From Aristolochia californica (taxonomy: Eukaryota > Streptophyta > Magnoliopsida > Piperales > Aristolochiaceae), in the NCBI GenBank assembly GCA_029961685.1, contig JARWKL010000001.1, positions 27,540,295-27,604,294 of the forward strand: a stretch of 64,000 nt of DNA, given 5' to 3'. Both the position numbers and the translations under genes were made by a program. The notes beneath the pieces were generated by a model. That model did no database searches. It saw only the letters and a list, made by a program, of their open reading frames with translations, and had not been told where the DNA came from. Of this stretch, positions 60,537-64,000 are shown piece by piece (the first letter of the stretch is position 1; each line of letters opens with the position of its first letter).

Positions 60537-63500
60537 TACGCATGATAAATCACTTTACAATCATCTCTGATCGTTGGGTCAGCTTTTTGTAGATGGGCAA
60601 AATAATGACTTGTTTGACTCGGGTAAATATGCCACCGTACGTTCACTTGAGAATTTAATGAGTGTTTGTTATTCTCTTCAAAAGCTTTGGATCCATAGGT
60701 GATTTGCATCTTTAACATGTTTAAAACATGCATATCCATTTTTAAAGCATGTGTGGAGGAAATCTCTTTCTTATAAAATTCCAAGCTGTTAGGGTTGAAC
60801 TAGTGGAATTTCCCAAACTTGGACAACAAAACTTTTGTGTTCATTTGTGGTGTGTGAATAAATTTTCTTTACTTAATTTTGTTATTGTTTTAAATTTTTT
60901 CCTCCAAAATATTCATTTTGTTGTGATCTATTTGCCTTTTTGGTTTACTGGATGAAGGGAGAGCGAAAACTCAAAGTTTTGTTTTAAAAAAAAAGAGTAC
61001 ATCTAGAATGGAAATACACAATTCACAAATGTGGAGAGAGATAATTCCAAAGAGTTTCTCTAATATTAATAATTTTAAGGTCTTTTTAGTTTTTATATAT
61101 CAGGTTTTCTAATCGTCGGGAAAATGGGGGAAGCAAGGATTTTTAATATAACCCGTTACGCATGATAAATCACGTTACAATATTCTATGATCGTTGGGTC
61201 AGCCTTTTGTAGATTGGCAAAATAATGGCTTGTTTGACTCGGGTAAATATCTCACTGCACGTTCACATGAGAATATGTTGAGCGTTTGTTATTCTCTTCA
61301 AAAGCTTTGGATCCATAGGTGATTTGCATCGTTAACATGTTCAAAACTTGCATAACCATTTTTAAAGCTTGTGTGGCAGAAATCTCTTTCTTATAACATT
61401 CCAAGCTGGTAGGGTTCAACTAGTGGAATTTCCCAAACTTGGACAACAAAACTCTTGTGTTCATTTGTGGTGTGTGAATAAATTTTCTTTACTTACATTT
61501 GTTATTGTTTTAAATTTTTTCCGTACTTCAACTCCAAGATTGTCATTTTGTTGTGATCTACTTGCCTTTTTTGTTTACGGGATGAAGGGAGAGCGAAAAC
61601 TCAAAGTTTTGTTTTAAGAAAAAAAAGTTCATCTAGAATGGGAGTGCACAATGCACAAATGTAGAGAGAGATAATTCTAAAGAGTTTCTGTAATTTTTGT
61701 TGATTGTAAGCTCTTCTTAGTTTTTATATATCAGGTTTTGCAATTGTCGGGAAGAAGGGGGAGGCAGGGATTTTTAACTGAGTCTTGACCCCCAATCCGT
61801 AAGTCATTTCTTAGGGTAATATAGCCTGTTACACATGATAAATCACTTTACAATCATCTATGATCGATGGGTCAGCTTTTTGTGGATGGGCAAAATAATG
61901 GTTTGTTTGACTTGGGTAAATATCCCACCGCACGTTCACTTGAGAATTTAATGAGTGTTTGTTGTTCTCTTCAAAAGCTTTGGATCCATAGGTGATTTGC
62001 ATCTTTAACATGTTTAAAACATGCATATCCATTTTTAAAGCATGTGTGGAGGAAATCTCTTTCGTATAAAATTCCAAGCTGTCAGGGTTGAACTAGTGGA
62101 ATTTCCTAAACTTGGACAACAAAACTTTTGTGTTCATTTGTGGTGTGTGAATAAATTTTTTTTACTTACTTTTGTTATTGTTTTAAATTTTTTCCTCCAA
62201 AATTTTCTTTTTGTTGTGATCTATTTGCCTTTTTGGTTTACTGGATGAAGGGAGAGCGAAAACTCAAAGTTTTGTTTTACGAAAAAAGAGTACATCTAGA
62301 ATGGAAATGCACAATGCACAAATGCAGAGAGAGATAATTCCAAAGAGTTTCTGTAATTTTTAGGGATTTTAAGGTCTTATTAGTTTTTATATATCAGGTT
62401 TTTCAATCGTCGAGAAAATGGGGGAAGCAAGGATTTTCAACTGAGTGTTGACTCCCAATCCATAAGTCATTTCTTAGGGTAATATAGCCCGTTACACATG
62501 ATAAATCACTTTAAAATCATCTATGATCGTTGGCTTAGCTTTTCATAGATGGGCAAAATAATGGCTTGTTTGACTCGGGTAAATATCCCACCAAACGTTC
62601 ACTTGAGAATTTAATGAGCGTTTGTTATTCTCTTCAAAAGCTTTGGATCCAAAGGTGATTTGCATCTTTAACATGTTTAAAACATGCTTATCCATTTTTT
62701 AAGCATGTGTGGAGGAAATCTCATTCTTATAAAATTACAAGCTGGTAGGGTTGAACTAGTGGAATTTCCCAAACTTGGACAACAAAACTTTTGTGTTCAT
62801 TTGTGGTGTGTGAATAAATTTTCTTTACTTAGTTTTGTTATTCTTTTAAATTTTTTCCTCCAAAATTTTCATTTTGTTGTGATATATTTACCTTTTTGGT
62901 TTAATGGATGAAGGGAGAGAGAAAACTCAAAGTTTTGTTTTAAGAAAAAAAAGTACATATAGAATGGAAATGCACAATGCACAAATGTAGAGAGAGATAA
63001 TTCCAAAGAGTTTCTGTAATTTTTGGGGATTGTAACCTCTTCTTAGTTTTTATATATCAGGTTTTGCAATCGTCGGGAAAAAGGGGGAGGCAGGGATTTT
63101 TAACTGAGTCTTGACTCCCAATCCATATGACATTTCTTATGGGAATCTAGCCCATTACGCATGATAAATCACTTTACAATCATCTATGATCCTTGGGTCA
63201 GCTTTTTGTATATGCGCAAAATAATGGCTTGTTTGACTCGGGTAAATATCCCACCGCACGTTCTCTTGAGAATTTAATGAGCGTTTTTTATTCTCTTCAA
63301 AAGCTTTGGATCCATAGGTGATTTGCATCTTTAATATGTTTAAATCATGCATATCCAATTTTAAAGCATGTGTGGAGGAAATCTCTTTCTTATAAAATTC
63401 AAAGCTGGTAGGTTTAAACTAGTGGAATTTCGTAAACTTGGACAAAAAAACTTTTGTATTCATTTGTGGTGTGTGAATAAATTTTCTTTACTTACATTTG

Positions 63501-64000
63501 TTATTGTTTTAAATTTTTTTCTGTACATGAACTCTAAAATTTTCATTTTGTTGTGATCTATTTGCCTTTTTGGTTTAGGAGATGAAGGGAGAGCGAAAAC
63601 TCAAAGTTTTGTTTTATGAAAAAAGTGTACATCAAAAATGAAAATGCATAGTGCACAAATGTAGTGTGAGATAATTCCAAAGAGTTTCTGTAATTTTTTG
63701 GGATTGTAAGGACTTTTTAGTTTTTATATATCAGGTTTTGCAATCGTTGGGAAAAAAGGGGAGGCAGGGATTTTTAACTGAGTCTTGACTCCCAATCCGT
63801 AAGTAATTACTTAGGGTAATATAGCCCGTTACGCATGATAAATCACTTTACAATCATCTATGATCGTTGGGTCAGCTTTTTGTAGATGGGAAAAATAATG
63901 GCTTGTTTGACTCGGGTAATTAGCCCACCGCACGTTGATTTGAGAATTTAATGAGTGTTTTTTATTCTCTTCAAAAGCTTTGGATCCGTAGGTGATTTGG
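60537..64000 (+). repeat. Heptamer higher-order repeat, copy 2, cut by window edge
   Basis: The monomers at 60537, 61157, 61830, 62493, 63156 and 63830 follow the first five and part of the sixth member of copy 1. The last bases still match copy 1 (GCACGTTGATTTGAG, GGATCCGTAGGTGATTTGG), so the unit almost certainly continues past the window. Confidence 0.9.

Larger units (their letters stand above)
1811..64000 (+). repeat. Satellite DNA array, 663/673-bp monomers, head to tail, at least 94 copies
   Basis: One AT-rich unit repeats without interruption to the window end, always in the same orientation. Taking TACGCAT as phase, monomers start at 1821, 2484, 3158, 3831, 4499, 5171, 5835, 6500, 7174, 7835, 8407, 9068, 9742, 10415, 11088, 11750, 12423, 13095, ~13740, 14415, 15073, 15741, 16418, 17076, 17740, 18413, 19076, 19751, 20427, 21099, 21772, 22446, 23118, 23782, 24416, 25080, 25754, 26411, ~27058, 27675, 28346, 29010, 29674, 30337, 30970, 31641, 32313, 32976, 33651, 34315, 34979, 35651, 36315, 36631, 37301, 37973, 38645, 39320, 39984, 40634, 41297, 41961, 42632, 43219, 43892, 44562, 45235, 45898, 46567, 47238, 47888, 48561, 49225, 49897, 50568, 51231, 51904, 52572, 53235, 53907, 54581, 55244, 55906, 56525, 57199, 57862, 58526, 59200, 59865, 60537, 61157, 61830, 62493, 63156, 63830. 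No transposon, tRNA, rRNA or gene interrupts it. I do not recognise the family. Confidence 0.97.

Noticed and set aside
1811..64000. More than a hundred short open frames of 60-116 codons on both strands as small genes or a gene family
   Set aside because: They recur at fixed phases of a satellite monomer, overlap one another on opposite strands, are broken in many copies, and match no protein family I know. Position in the repeat explains them fully.
1811..64000. CRISPR-like repeat array
   Set aside because: The repeating unit is about 670 bp with no unique spacers, and the sequence is plant satellite DNA.
1811..64000. Telomere-type or rDNA spacer repeats
   Set aside because: No TTTAGGG runs, no rRNA gene sequence and no short subrepeats typical of intergenic spacers are present.
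1811..64000. Inverted monomers or a change of array direction
   Set aside because: Every start landmark from 1821 to 63830 reads in the + direction and no reverse copy was seen.

Overview
The window is plant nuclear heterochromatin and I find no intact host gene in it. About 97% (1811-64000) is a single head-to-tail satellite array on the + strand: 94 complete monomers plus a partial one at the right edge. The left 1.8 kb is the 5' end of an LTR retrotransposon lying on the minus strand. A plant source is suggested by the retroelement: its primer-binding site matches plant tRNA-Asp, and its long LTR and gag start look Ty3/gypsy, probably the Tat/Athila group. Species cannot be told from the sequence alone.

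Left edge, 1-1810, read on the minus strand: LTR (1810 to 396, TGAT...ATCA ends), primer-binding site (389-372), T-rich leader (371-165), then the start of gag (164 to the window edge), interrupted by a stop at 41-39. The LTR abuts the satellite exactly at 1810/1811, in the middle of the recognisable monomer sequence, so the element inserted into the array. The rest of it, and probably more satellite, should lie to the left of this window.

Satellite, 1811-64000: most monomers fall in two length classes, about 663-664 bp and 672-675 bp. The difference is set by one short interchangeable block. Several sequence subtypes occur as blocks repeated at 1.2, 2.0, 4.63, 5.23, 7.0 and 13.33 kb spacings, which is layered higher-order structure. 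The clearest are a two-copy 2.0 kb trimer (about 14400-18400), a four-copy 2.0 kb trimer (32313-43218) and a 4631-bp heptamer (55906-60536, repeated to the window end). Internally deleted monomers, several with microhomology at the junction, mark past recombination.

Every monomer carries overlapping short open frames on both strands (about 60-115 codons). I treat these as by-products of an AT-rich repeat, not genes. No gene system is supported. The new biology here would be the satellite family itself, its hierarchy and its invasion by a retroelement. A centromeric or other heterochromatic location is an inference. Monomer starts are given at the base T of the 'TACGCAT' landmark. All coordinates, offsets and identity estimates were read by eye, not computed by alignment.
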